From positions 99,291 to 163,290 of the forward strand of contig NZ_CADEFR010000004.1 in assembly GCF_902826655.1 (NCBI RefSeq): a stretch of DNA of 64,000 nt, written 5' to 3'. Positions 52,323 to 60,913 of the stretch are shown in pieces. Under the pieces are notes generated by a model. That model was not told the DNA's origin, ran no database searches, and saw nothing but the letters and a program-made list of their open reading frames with translations. Position numbers and translations under genes: made by a program. Numbering within the stretch: position 1 is the first letter of the stretch; each line of letters starts with the position of its first letter. The stretch is from an uncultured Methylibium sp. Lineage in GTDB: Bacteria > Pseudomonadota > Gammaproteobacteria > Burkholderiales > Burkholderiaceae_C.

Positions 52323-52399
52323 TGGTAGGCGCGATTGGACTCGAACCAACGACCCCCACCATGTCAAGGTGGTGCTCTAACCAGCTGAGCTACGCGCCT
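52323..52399 (-). tRNA. tRNA-Val (anticodon GAC)
   Basis: The minus strand gives a 77-nucleotide cloverleaf: acceptor stem AGGCGCG/CGCGCCT, D arm with GCTCAGCTGGTTAGAGC, and anticodon stem CCACC/GGTGG with loop TTGACAT (anticodon GAC). The T arm has TTCGAGT, and the 3' CCA is encoded. Its 3' end faces the IS-rich, catabolic region, the orientation expected if that region was inserted at the tRNA gene. Confidence 0.95.
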
Positions 52400-52438
52400 G
52401 AAGCGGGCCGCAGTCTAGCACGCGACGATGGCCGGACC

Positions 52439-54670
52439 TCAGCGGCGCCGCGCGCTGCGCACGCCGTCGATGCGGCACACCGCCGCCAGCACCGACTGCA
52501 GCCGGGCCGAGTCGTTGACCTCGACGGTGAAGGCCATCGACGCCGTCCCGCGCAGGCTCTGCGACTGCACGCCGACGACGTTCATCTTTTCCTTGGCGAA
52601 CAGCTCGCTGATGTCGCGCAGCAGCCCTTGCCGGTCGGCCGCCTCGACGATCACATCGACCGGATAGACGGCATCGCCGGCGCGGCCCCAGGCCACCGCG
52701 ATCACGCGTTCCGGCGCGCGCCCGGCCATCTGCCGGAAGTTGGCGCAGTCGCGGCGGTGGATCGCGACGCCCTTGCCGCGCGTCACGTAGCCGCCGATCG
52801 CGTCCGGCGGTGCCGGCTTGCAGCAGCGCGCCATGCTGGTCAGCAAGGATTCGACGCCGACCACCAGCACGCCACCGCGCGCCGGCGCCGCCGTGGCTCC
52901 GCGGCTCAGGCGCTGCGCCAGAAGCTCGTCGGCGTCGGGCGGCGGCTCGGCCGGGCGCAGCAACGCCTCGATGTGCCTCAGCGAGAACTCGTCCTTGCCG
53001 ACGACCTCGAACAGCGCCTCGGCATCGCGAAACCCCAGCCGCTCGGCCAGCTCGTCGAGCTTCACCGACGTGCGGCCTTCGCGCTGCAGCAGCTTCTCGA
53101 CTGCCTCGCGGCCGCGCGCCACCGTCTGGGCCTGGGCCAGCGCGTTGAACCAGGCGCGCACCTTGGCCTTGGCCCGCGAGCTCCTCAGGTAGCCGAGTTC
53201 GGCGTTCAGCCAGTCGAGCGACGGGCCGCCCTCCTTCGCGCTGACGATCTCGACCGTCTGCCCGCTCTGCAGCGGCGTGCTCAGCGTGACCATCGCGCCG
53301 TCGACGCGCGCACCGCGGCAGCGGTGGCCCAGGTCGGTGTGCAGGCTGTAGGCGAAGTCGACCGCCGTCGCGCCGGCCGGCAGTTCGATGATCGCGGCCT
53401 GCGGCGTGAAGACGTAGATCCGGTCGTCGAAGAGACCCTGCCCCGCAGCGGCGCCCGGCTCGACCAGCTCGCGCTCCCAGGCCAGCAGCTGGCGCAGCAC
53501 GGCCTTGCGCGCCTGCGCCACCTGCTCCTCGAAGTCGCCGGCCGCGGCCACACCGGCGTAGCCGCGCGCGCCGGCTTCCTTGTAGGCCCAGTGGGCGGCG
53601 ATGCCGCTCTCGGCGTGGTCGTGCATCGCCCGCGTGCGGATCTGGATCTCGAGTGAGCGACCCTGCTCGTCGAAGACGACGGTGTGCAGCGACTGGTAGC
53701 CGTTGGCCTTGGGCCGCGCGATGTAGTCGTCGAACTCCTCCGGCAGCGACCGCCACAGCTCGTGCGCACGGCCCAGTGCGGCATAGCAGGCCGGCACGTC
53801 GTCGACGATGACGCGCAGCGCGCGCACGTCCAGCACCTGCTCGAAGTTCAGCTGCTTGCCCTGCATCTTCTTCCAGATGCTGTAGAGGTGCTTGGGCCGG
53901 CCCTGCACCTCGGCATGCAGCCCGGCCCCCGTCAGCGCGGCCGCGAGGCGGTCCCGCACGGCCTCGACGCCCTGCTCGCGCTCGACGCGCTTCTCGTCCA
54001 GAAGCCGGGCGACGCGCTTGTAGTCCTCGGGCTGCTGGAAGCGGAAGGCGAGGTCCTCGAGCTCCCACTTGATCTGCCAGATGCCCAGGCGATTGGCCAG
54101 CGGCGCGAACACCTGCATCGATTCGCGCGCCAGCGCCTGCGGACACGGCTGCCTGCTGGCCGCATAGTGACGCAGGGTCTGCAGCCGCGAGGCCAGCCGC
54201 AGCAGCACCACCCGCAGATCGCGCGAGAAGGCCAGCAGCATCTTGCGCACGCGCTCCACCTGTGCCGCCTGCTGGGCGGCGTCCAGCAGCGCATCGCCCA
54301 GCGCCTCGCGCGCGGTGCGCTGCGCCTGCACCAGCTTGCGCGTGTGCGTGACGAGGCTGGCGTAGCTTTCGCCGTACGCCTTGGCGATCACTTCCTCCGG
54401 CCGCGTCAGGAAGTCACCGGCGTAGACGAGGTAGGCCGCCGCGCGCATCGACGGCGCCGCACCGACGGCCTGCAGGATCGCCGCGACGCCGTCGGCATGC
54501 GCCAGCGCGTCCTCGCCGGTGTCGAAGCGCTCACCGGCCAGCAGCGGCGCCGCGAAGGCGCGGGCGCGCGCCAGCACGTCGTCGTCCCGCCCCGAGCCCT
54601 CGGCGGCACCGGCCGCCAGCAGGACGATCGGAGCCGCGTTCGGCGCCGACTCCGCCAACGCAGTCTTCAT
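52439..54670 (-). CDS. relA: (p)ppGpp synthetase RelA
   Basis: This 743-residue protein has the RelA/SpoT order: N-terminal hydrolase-like domain, synthetase domain (RPKANGYQSLHTVVFDEQGR), TGS domain (RIYVFTPQAAIIELPAGATAVDFAYSLHTDLGHRCRGARV) and C-terminal ACT domain (ADRQGLLRDISELFAKEKMN). The HD motif of the hydrolase is lost (LVYAGDFL where SpoT has an HDxxED stretch), so this is the synthetase-only RelA. Its start overlaps the stop of the alpha/beta hydrolase gene (ATGA). Confidence 0.95.
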   Translation of the reverse strand: MKTALAESAPNAAPIVLLAAGAAEGSGRDDDVLARARAFAAPLLAGERFDTGEDALAHADGVAAILQAVGAAPSMRAAAYLVYAGDFLTRPEEVIAKAYGESYASLVTHTRKLVQAQRTAREALGDALLDAAQQAAQVERVRKMLLAFSRDLRVVLLRLASRLQTLRHYAASRQPCPQALARESMQVFAPLANRLGIWQIKWELEDLAFRFQQPEDYKRVARLLDEKRVEREQGVEAVRDRLAAALTGAGLHAEVQGRPKHLYSIWKKMQGKQLNFEQVLDVRALRVIVDDVPACYAALGRAHELWRSLPEEFDDYIARPKANGYQSLHTVVFDEQGRSLEIQIRTRAMHDHAESGIAAHWAYKEAGARGYAGVAAAGDFEEQVAQARKAVLRQLLAWERELVEPGAAAGQGLFDDRIYVFTPQAAIIELPAGATAVDFAYSLHTDLGHRCRGARVDGAMVTLSTPLQSGQTVEIVSAKEGGPSLDWLNAELGYLRSSRAKAKVRAWFNALAQAQTVARGREAVEKLLQREGRTSVKLDELAERLGFRDAEALFEVVGKDEFSLRHIEALLRPAEPPPDADELLAQRLSRGATAAPARGGVLVVGVESLLTSMARCCKPAPPDAIGGYVTRGKGVAIHRRDCANFRQMAGRAPERVIAVAWGRAGDAVYPVDVIVEAADRQGLLRDISELFAKEKMNVVGVQSQSLRGTASMAFTVEVNDSARLQSVLAAVCRIDGVRSARRR

Positions 54671-55557
54671 GGCGCGCCCAGGAACTCCCGCACCACCGCG
54701 ACCTGGTCGTCGGCCACCAGGGTCGGCGCGTGACCCACGCCGGCCAGCTCGACGAGGCGCGCCTTCGGACCGCGCTGCGTCATCGCCTGCGCGGTCTCGG
54801 GCGACAGCAGGTCGGACTGCGCGCCGCGCAGCAACAGCGTCGGGCAGTCGAGCGCGTCGTAGCGTTGCCACAGCAGCGCCTCGCCGGCGGCGGCCATCTC
54901 GGGCGTGACGGCCTTGAAGGGCAGGCCGATGCGCGGGTCGTAGGCCGAGACGAAGCCCTCGCCCTGCTCGTCCTTCACGGCGCGCAGCTGAGGCCGCGTC
55001 AGCGCCAGCCATTGCTCGCGCGTGTGCGGCCCGAAGCCCTGCGAGATGCTCCACAGATAGTCGGCCGCCTCGTCGACGTTGGCGTAGCGTCGCGGCAGGC
55101 CGAGGTAGGCGCCGATGCGCTGCACCGCCGCGGCGTTGATCGTCGGGCCCACGTCGTTGAGCACCAGCCGCCGCACCGGCGACCGGCCCTCGCGGTCGCG
55201 CAGCGAGGCCAGGCCCAGGCCGATCAGGCCGCCCATCGAGGTGCCGACCCAGTCGACCTGCGGCACCCCCAGCCGCGCCAGCAGGCTCACCATGTCGGCC
55301 ACGTAGGCCGGCACCTGGTAGCCCATCGGGTCGGCCAGCCAGTCCGACCGGCCGCGGCCGACGACATCGGGGCAGACCACGCGGCAGTCGCCGGCCAGCG
55401 CACGGGCCAGCGTGTCGAAGTCCCGGCCCTGGCGCGTCAGGCCGTGGACGCAGACCACCACGCGGGGGTTGTCGCGCTCGCCCCATTCCCAGAACGCCAT
55501 GCGGTGCAGTCCCTGTCCGTCGAGGCAGTGGACGAAGTCGAGGCGCGGTTCATGCAT
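54667..55557 (-). CDS. Alpha/beta-fold hydrolase
   Basis: This 296-residue hydrolase has the oxyanion loop VCVHGLTRQGRDFD, the nucleophile elbow GTSMGGLIG (serine about 107), an acid in LLLRGAQSDLLSP and the histidine in GVGHAPTL. It is a typical esterase/haloperoxidase-like protein with unknown substrate. It is translationally coupled to relA and diverges from the 3-hydroxybutyrate dehydrogenase gene across 48 bases. Confidence 0.88.
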   Translation of the reverse strand: MHEPRLDFVHCLDGQGLHRMAFWEWGERDNPRVVVCVHGLTRQGRDFDTLARALAGDCRVVCPDVVGRGRSDWLADPMGYQVPAYVADMVSLLARLGVPQVDWVGTSMGGLIGLGLASLRDREGRSPVRRLVLNDVGPTINAAAVQRIGAYLGLPRRYANVDEAADYLWSISQGFGPHTREQWLALTRPQLRAVKDEQGEGFVSAYDPRIGLPFKAVTPEMAAAGEALLWQRYDALDCPTLLLRGAQSDLLSPETAQAMTQRGPKARLVELAGVGHAPTLVADDQVAVVREFLGAP

Positions 55558-55605
55558 GTCGGGGCTCCATTCGATAATCATCCTAACCAAGGAACGGAGA
55601 ACTCC

Positions 55606-56388
55606 ATGCTCAAAGGCAAGACCGCCCTCGTCACCGGCTCCACCAGCGGCATCGGCCTGGGGATCGCGCTGGTGCTGGCGCGCCAGGGCGCGAACCTGGT
55701 GCTCAACGGCTTCGGCGACGCCGAGGGCCCGAAGGCCGAGGTGCTGGCGGCCGGCAAGGCGCACGGCATCAAGGTCGGCTACCACGGCGCCGACATGAGC
55801 AAGCCGGCCGAGATCGAGGCCCTGATGGCCTACGCAGCCAGCGACTTCGGTGGCGTCGACGTCCTCGTCAACAACGCCGGCATCCAGCACGTCGCGCCGG
55901 TCGAGGACTTTCCGGTCGCCAGGTGGGACGCGATCATCGCCATCAACCTCAGCTCGGCCTTCCACACCACGCGCCTGGCCATCCCCGGCATGCGCAGGAA
56001 GGCCTGGGGCCGCGTCGTCAACATCGCCTCGGCGCACGGCCTGGTGGCCTCGGCCAACAAGTCGGCCTACGTGGCGGCCAAGCACGGCATCGTCGGCTTC
56101 ACCAAGTCGGTGGCGCTCGAGACCGCCACCAGCGGCATCACCGCCAACGCCATCTGCCCCGGCTGGGTGCTGACGCCGCTGGTGCAGAAGCAGATCGACG
56201 ACCGGGCCGCGCGCGAGGGCATCCCCGTCGCACAGGCCGAGAAGGACCTGCTCGGCGAGAAGCAGCCCTCGCTGCGCTTCACCACGCCCGAGCAGCTGGG
56301 CGAACTCGCCGCCTTCCTGTGCTCGGCGGCCGGCGGCAACGTCACCGGCCAGGCCTGGGCCGTGGACGGCGGCTGGACCGCCCAGTAG
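55606..56388 (+). CDS. bdhA: 3-Hydroxybutyrate dehydrogenase
   Basis: This 260-residue short-chain dehydrogenase has TGSTSGIGLGIALVLA (cofactor loop), NNAGIQHVAPVEDFP and the catalytic YVAAKHG. The C-terminal LGEKQPSLRFTTPEQLG is characteristic of D-3-hydroxybutyrate dehydrogenase. It oxidises 3-hydroxybutyrate to acetoacetate, normally in polyhydroxybutyrate turnover. It is outside the catabolic block. CAAGGAACGGAG precedes the ATG. Confidence 0.93.
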   Translation: MLKGKTALVTGSTSGIGLGIALVLARQGANLVLNGFGDAEGPKAEVLAAGKAHGIKVGYHGADMSKPAEIEALMAYAASDFGGVDVLVNNAGIQHVAPVEDFPVARWDAIIAINLSSAFHTTRLAIPGMRRKAWGRVVNIASAHGLVASANKSAYVAAKHGIVGFTKSVALETATSGITANAICPGWVLTPLVQKQIDDRAAREGIPVAQAEKDLLGEKQPSLRFTTPEQLGELAAFLCSAAGGNVTGQAWAVDGGWTAQ

Positions 56389-57105
56389 CTACTTCGTCAG
56401 CTGCACGCTGCCGCTGACGGTCGCGGTGATCAGGCCCTTGCCGGGCTCGACCGGCACCGGCGCGTCGCTCGCCATCGACATCTGCGTCTTCGCACGCACC
56501 ATGTAGGGCTGCGGCCCGCCGCCCTGGTCGGCGGCCTGCACGTTGACTTCGCGGATCTGGTAGCCCGCAAAGCCGAACTGCTGCGCGTACTCCTGCGCCT
56601 TGGCGCGGTACTTCCGGATCGCCTGCGCGGTGACCTCGGCCTCGTGCTTCTCGGCCAGCTCGCGCGAGATGCTGTAGCCGACGCTGGTCACGTTCATCGT
56701 GCCCAGCTTGCCGGCGGTCTGCGCGACGCGCTGGCTGTCCTTGCCTTCCAGCACCAGCTCGGCCTGGCCCTGCCAGCCGTTGATCTTGCCGTCCTTGCCA
56801 TAGCGCGGGAACAGCGAGAAGCCGCCGGTTCGAACCTCCATCGCGCCCGGCGCGGCGGCCTTCTTCGCCTCGGCCAGCGCGGCGTCGAGCACCTGCTTGA
56901 GCTGCGCCTGCACCGCCGCGGAGTCATTGCCGTCGCGCACGACCTGCAGCGTGATGCCGAGCAGGTCCTTGGTCACCTCGATCTGGGCGCTGGTGCTGAA
57001 GCTGACCAGGTTCTCGCGCGCCGGCTCGGCGGCCTGCACGGGCGGCAAGGTCAGCGCGGCCGCAGCGGCCAGTCCGGCGAGCGACGAGCGGCTTGCATTC
57101 GGCAT
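56389..57105 (-). CDS. SIMPL-domain (DUF541) periplasmic protein
   Basis: This 238-residue protein has a signal peptide (SLAGLAAAAALTLPPVQAAE) and a SIMPL/DUF541 body (VSFSTSAQIEVTKDLLGITL, VGYSISRELAEKHEAEVTAQ, YRAKAQEYAQQFGFAGYQIR). The family includes periplasmic proteins linked to oxidative-stress protection. AAAGGA precedes the ATG. It converges directly on bdhA, with adjoining stop codons, and diverges from ompR across 171 bases. Confidence 0.88.
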   Translation of the reverse strand: MPNASRSSLAGLAAAAALTLPPVQAAEPARENLVSFSTSAQIEVTKDLLGITLQVVRDGNDSAAVQAQLKQVLDAALAEAKKAAAPGAMEVRTGGFSLFPRYGKDGKINGWQGQAELVLEGKDSQRVAQTAGKLGTMNVTSVGYSISRELAEKHEAEVTAQAIRKYRAKAQEYAQQFGFAGYQIREVNVQAADQGGGPQPYMVRAKTQMSMASDAPVPVEPGKGLITATVSGSVQLTK

Positions 57106-57276
57106 GGGGATCCTTTCGGGGTTCGTGGACGAGGCCGGCACTGTGGCACAGCCCTCCGCAGCACCCCCTCGACAGCCCGCCAGGCCTGGGCGCAAGATAT
57201 GTAACAACGCGAAAAGCCCCCGGCGGACCCCGAAACCCCTGCGCACAATCGCCGCTGTTACAAATATGGAGTCGCG

Positions 57277-58014
57277 ATGAACGCCACCGCCAACAACCAG
57301 CGCGCCGACCGCATCGTCGTGGTCGACGACGATGCCCGCATCCGCGACCTGCTGCGCCGCTACCTCACGCAGGAAGGCTTCGAGGTGCTGCTGGCCGAGG
57401 ACGCCAAGGCGCTGAACCGCGTGATGACGCGCGAGACCATCGACCTGATCGTGCTGGACCTGATGCTCCCCGGCGAAGACGGGCTGTCGATCTGCCGCCG
57501 CCTGCGCGCCAACAACGACACCACGCCCATCATCATGCTGACCGCCAAGGTCGAGGACGTCGATCGCATCGTCGGCCTGGAGGTCGGCGCCGACGACTAC
57601 CTGCCCAAGCCCTTCAATCCGCGCGAGCTGCTGGCGCGCATCCACGCGGTGCTGCGCCGCCGGCCCTCGCTGGAGGCGCCCGGCGCGCCCGCCAAGGAAC
57701 CGCAGACCGTCAGCTTCGGGCCCTTCGAGTTCGACCTCGCCCTGCGCCGCCTGACCAAGGACGGCGAGCAGATCGCGCTGACCACCGGCGAGTTCTCGAT
57801 GCTCAAGGCCCTGGTGCGCCACCCGCGCCAGCCGCTGTCGCGCGACAAGCTGGCGCAGCTGGCGCGCGGCCGCGAGTTCGAGCCCTTCGACCGCAGCCTG
57901 GACGTGCAGATCTCGCGCCTGCGCAAGATGATCGAGCCCGACCCGGCCCAGCCGCGCTACATCCAGACCGTCTGGGGCGTGGGCTACGTGTTCGTGCCGG
58001 ACGGCGCGGCCTGA
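57277..58014 (+). CDS. ompR: Osmolarity response regulator OmpR
   Basis: This 245-residue response regulator has a receiver domain with D17-D19, phospho-acceptor D61 in VLDLMLP, T89 and K111. The C-terminal winged helix (ALVRHPRQPLSRDKLAQLAR through YIQTVWGVGYVFVPDG) is of the OmpR type. Together with the kinase encoded 37 bases downstream it forms a two-component system. Confidence 0.94.
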   Translation: MNATANNQRADRIVVVDDDARIRDLLRRYLTQEGFEVLLAEDAKALNRVMTRETIDLIVLDLMLPGEDGLSICRRLRANNDTTPIIMLTAKVEDVDRIVGLEVGADDYLPKPFNPRELLARIHAVLRRRPSLEAPGAPAKEPQTVSFGPFEFDLALRRLTKDGEQIALTTGEFSMLKALVRHPRQPLSRDKLAQLARGREFEPFDRSLDVQISRLRKMIEPDPAQPRYIQTVWGVGYVFVPDGAA

Positions 58015-58051
58015 CGCGCCGTCGCCACTCCGCACTCCATGAGATGAGCTG

Positions 58052-59479
58052 ATGGCCGCCGACTCGGCCACATCGAGCGAGCGCGTGCGCCGCGCCTCGC
58101 GCGGCAGCTCGCGGCACGTGTCGCAGCGGCCGCGCAAGAAGCGCTTCCGGCTGCGCCTGCCGCGCTTTGCCATGAGCCTGTTCTGGCGCACCTTCATCCT
58201 GCTGGCCCTGCTGCTGGGCGGCGGCGTGTTCGCCTGGGTGCAGACCTTCCGGGCGCTGGAGTTCGAGCCGCGCGCGGTGCAATCGGCCCAGCAGATCGCC
58301 AGCCTGGTGAACCTGTCGCGCGCCGCGCTGCGCTACGCCGATGCGATCAACCGCGTCACCGTGGTCAAGACCATGAGCGACCAGGAGGCCGTCAAGGTCG
58401 TGCCGCGCGAGCCGAAGGACCAGTTCGAGCCCTTCGAGGTCGACCGCTTCAGCCGCGCCGTCGGCCAGGCGCTGCGCTCGCGGCTGGGGCCCGAGACCAT
58501 CGTCGCCAACAGCGTCAACGGCAACGCCGGGCTGTGGGTGGGCTTCACGATCGAGAACGACCCCTACTGGCTGCAGGCCGACCCCAAGCGCCTGCAGGCG
58601 GTGGCCGGCAGCACCTACTTCGTGTGGATCAGCATCGCGCTGCTGGCCACGGCGCTGGGCTCGGCAGCGATCGCCGGCCTGATCAACCGGCCGCTCAAGC
58701 AGCTGTCCTTCGCGGCCAGCCGCATCCGGGACGGCGAGTACGAATCACAGCTCGACGAGCTGACGATGACCAGCGAGATCCGCGAGGTCAACATGGGCTT
58801 CAACCGCATGGCGCGCGAGCTCGCGAAGGTGGAGGAAGACCGCGCGGTGATGCTGGCCGGCATCAGCCACGACCTGCGCACGCCGCTGGCGCGGATGCGG
58901 CTCGAGACCGAGATGAGCGTCGTCGACGAAGACGCCAAGCGCAACATGGCGGCCGACATCGACCAGCTCGACGCCATCATCGACAAGTTCATGGACTACG
59001 CGCGGCCCGGCGAGGTCAAGCTGGTGCCGGTGCACCTGTCCAGCGTGGTCGACCGCGAGATCGCCGCTTTCCGCGACCCGACGCAGATCCGCATCGAGTC
59101 GCGCGTCGCGATCGACACCCGCGTGATGGCCGACGACACCGAGCTCGGCCGCGTCATCGGCAACCTGTTCGAGAACGCGCGCCGCTACGGCCGCGGCACC
59201 GACACCGGCTGGGCGCGCGTCGTCGTCAGCTACGCGCGCACCGGCCCCTGGGTCATCGTCAGCGTGCGCGACCACGGCCCCGGCGTCGCGCAGGAGAAGC
59301 TCAAGCAGCTGCCCACGCCGTTCTTCCGTGGGGATGCGGCACGCACGGCTGCGAACGGTGCCGGCCTGGGCCTCGCGATCGTCGAGAAGACCGTGCTGCG
59401 CATGGGCGGGAGCTTCGAGCTGGCCAACGCCAGCGATGGCGGCCTGGTCGCGCACATCCGCCTGAAGCGGGCGCCTTGA
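58052..59479 (+). CDS. envZ: Sensor histidine kinase EnvZ-like
   Basis: This 475-residue kinase has an N-terminal membrane segment (LFWRTFILLALLLGGGVFAW), a periplasmic loop, a second membrane segment (ISIALLATALGSAAIAGLI) and a HAMP domain (LSFAASRIRDGEYESQ). The H-box is ISHDLRTPLARMRLETEMS with H273. The ATPase domain has NLFENARRYG, DHGPGV and GAGLGLAIV. The pairing with OmpR fixes the assignment. Confidence 0.93.
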   Translation: MAADSATSSERVRRASRGSSRHVSQRPRKKRFRLRLPRFAMSLFWRTFILLALLLGGGVFAWVQTFRALEFEPRAVQSAQQIASLVNLSRAALRYADAINRVTVVKTMSDQEAVKVVPREPKDQFEPFEVDRFSRAVGQALRSRLGPETIVANSVNGNAGLWVGFTIENDPYWLQADPKRLQAVAGSTYFVWISIALLATALGSAAIAGLINRPLKQLSFAASRIRDGEYESQLDELTMTSEIREVNMGFNRMARELAKVEEDRAVMLAGISHDLRTPLARMRLETEMSVVDEDAKRNMAADIDQLDAIIDKFMDYARPGEVKLVPVHLSSVVDREIAAFRDPTQIRIESRVAIDTRVMADDTELGRVIGNLFENARRYGRGTDTGWARVVVSYARTGPWVIVSVRDHGPGVAQEKLKQLPTPFFRGDAARTAANGAGLGLAIVEKTVLRMGGSFELANASDGGLVAHIRLKRAP

Positions 59480-59505
59480 CGGGGCAGTGATCGGTGATCA
59501 GTGAG

Positions 59506-59538
59506 CCGTGATCACAGATCACAGATCACTGATCACGG
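59506..59538. repeat. TGATCA-rich inverted repeat between envZ and ispF
   Basis: CCGTGATC (59506-59513) and GATCACGG (59531-59538) form an inverted repeat with ATCACAG units between them. A similar copy (GTGATCGGTGATCAGTGAG) lies just before it. The block covers the last codons of ispF and the space after envZ, and may act as a bidirectional terminator or a small repeated element. Confidence 0.6.
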
Positions 59539-60020
59539 CCCACCAACAGGCAGACCGCGCGCGCCTCGATGGCGCGCCCCTCGCCCACCGGCCCCATCTT
59601 CTCGGCCGTCTTGGCCTTGACGTTGACCTGCGCCGGCGCCACACCCAGGCAGCCGGCGATGCACTCGACCATCCGCGGCACGTGCGGTGCCATCTTCGGC
59701 GCCTGCGCGACGATGGTCGCGTCGACATTGCCGACGACCCAGCCGGCCGCATGCGCGCGCTGCACCGCCTCGGCCAGCAGCACGCGCGAATCCGCACCGG
59801 CATGGCGCGGGTCCGTGTCCGGAAAGAGCCGCCCGATGTCGCCCAATCCGGCGGCGCCCAACACCGCGTCGGTGATGGCGTGCAGCAGCGCATCGGCATC
59901 GGAGTGGCCCAGCAGCCCGTGGCTGTGCGCGATCTCGACGCCGCCCAGCACCAGCTTGCGGCCGACGACCAGCGCGTGCGTGTCCCAGCCCTCGCCGATG
60001 CGGAAGTTCGGAGCCGTCAT
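59526..60020 (-). CDS. ispF: 2-C-methyl-D-erythritol 2,4-cyclodiphosphate synthase IspF
   Basis: This 164-residue enzyme of the MEP isoprenoid pathway shows [15 protein letters not shown] with metal ligands D and [22 protein letters not shown], and the [20 protein letters not shown] end. It cyclises CDP-ME 2-phosphate. It lies 106 bases downstream of ispD on the same strand, the usual arrangement. Confidence 0.96.
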   Translation of the reverse strand: MTAPNFRIGEGWDTHALVVGRKLVLGGVEIAHSHGLLGHSDADALLHAITDAVLGAAGLGDIGRLFPDTDPRHAGADSRVLLAEAVQRAHAAGWVVGNVDATIVAQAPKMAPHVPRMVECIAGCLGVAPAQVNVKAKTAEKMGPVGEGRAIEARAVCLLVGRDQ

Positions 60021-60126
60021 GTGGCGCCTCCGGGCGATCGTGCACCATCGACTGCCGCGCCGTCGGCGCTGGGCCGCACGAGCACAGCTTCGATCCCCGC
60101 GCAGCGGGGCCCCTCTTTCGCAGTGC

Positions 60127-60834
60127 TCATGCGCGCGTCCTCAGCAGTCGTTCAGCCAGCGCGAAGTCGGCCGGCCAGGTGAGCTTGAAGTTCTCCAGCG
60201 TGCCCGGCACCAGCCGCGGCGCGTGGCCCAGGGCCTCGACGGCGCTGGCCTCGTCGGTCACGCCTTCGCCCGCCTCGGCCAGCGCCCGCCGCAGCAGCCC
60301 CAGGCGGAACATCTGCGGCGTCTGCGCCTGCCACAGGCCGCGGCGGTCGACGGTGATGGCGATACGGTCGTCGTCGGCCTGGCGCTTCAGCGTGTCGGCC
60401 ACCGGCAGCGCCAGCAGGCCACCGACGGCGTCGTGCTCGCAGGCGACGATCAGGCGTTCGACGTCGGCCGGCTGCAGCAGGCAGCGCGCGGCATCGTGCA
60501 CCAGCACCCAGTCGTCGTCGCGCGCACCGCGCTCGACCAGCACGCCCAGGCCGTTGGCGACCGTGGCGGCGCGGCTCGCGCCGCCGACCCGGGCCACCCA
60601 GGCCGGTCCCTGCGGCACATGCCGCTCGAACACGGTGTCGTCCGGCGCCACGACGACCAGCGTCGCCGCGAGCCGCGGCACGCGGGCCAGCGCCGACAAG
60701 GTGTGCGCGACGACGCTGCGCCCTGCGATCTCGCGGTACTGCTTGGGGCCGCCGGCTCCGGCGCGCTCGCCGACGCCGGCGCAGGGCACGAGGGCATAAC
60801 AGCGCGGCGGGGTCGAGGGCAAGTCCAGGGTCAT
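60127..60834 (-). CDS. ispD: 2-C-methyl-D-erythritol 4-phosphate cytidylyltransferase IspD
   Basis: This 235-residue nucleotidyltransferase has the CTP-binding loop [35 protein letters not shown] and [11 protein letters not shown] with [12 protein letters not shown]. It forms CDP-methylerythritol. It diverges from mfd, the starts being 79 bases apart. Confidence 0.95.
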   Translation of the reverse strand: MTLDLPSTPPRCYALVPCAGVGERAGAGGPKQYREIAGRSVVAHTLSALARVPRLAATLVVVAPDDTVFERHVPQGPAWVARVGGASRAATVANGLGVLVERGARDDDWVLVHDAARCLLQPADVERLIVACEHDAVGGLLALPVADTLKRQADDDRIAITVDRRGLWQAQTPQMFRLGLLRRALAEAGEGVTDEASAVEALGHAPRLVPGTLENFKLTWPADFALAERLLRTRA

Positions 60835-60913
60835 CGAAGCCCGATTCTAGAATTCGCCTGCTTCATCGCCCCGCCTGCACCCGCGGCGGGGCGATCTGCA
60901 TTTCTCCGGCGCC

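Noticed and set aside
52121-53656. A 511-residue frame running through tRNA-Val into relA
   Set aside because: It contains the GLEPTTP-type peptide that results from reading through a tRNA gene, and its remainder is antisense to relA.
52439-55486. A 1015-residue frame fusing a hydrolase-like region to RelA
   Set aside because: The N-terminal part is a shadow of the alpha/beta hydrolase gene in another frame; RelA starts at 54670.
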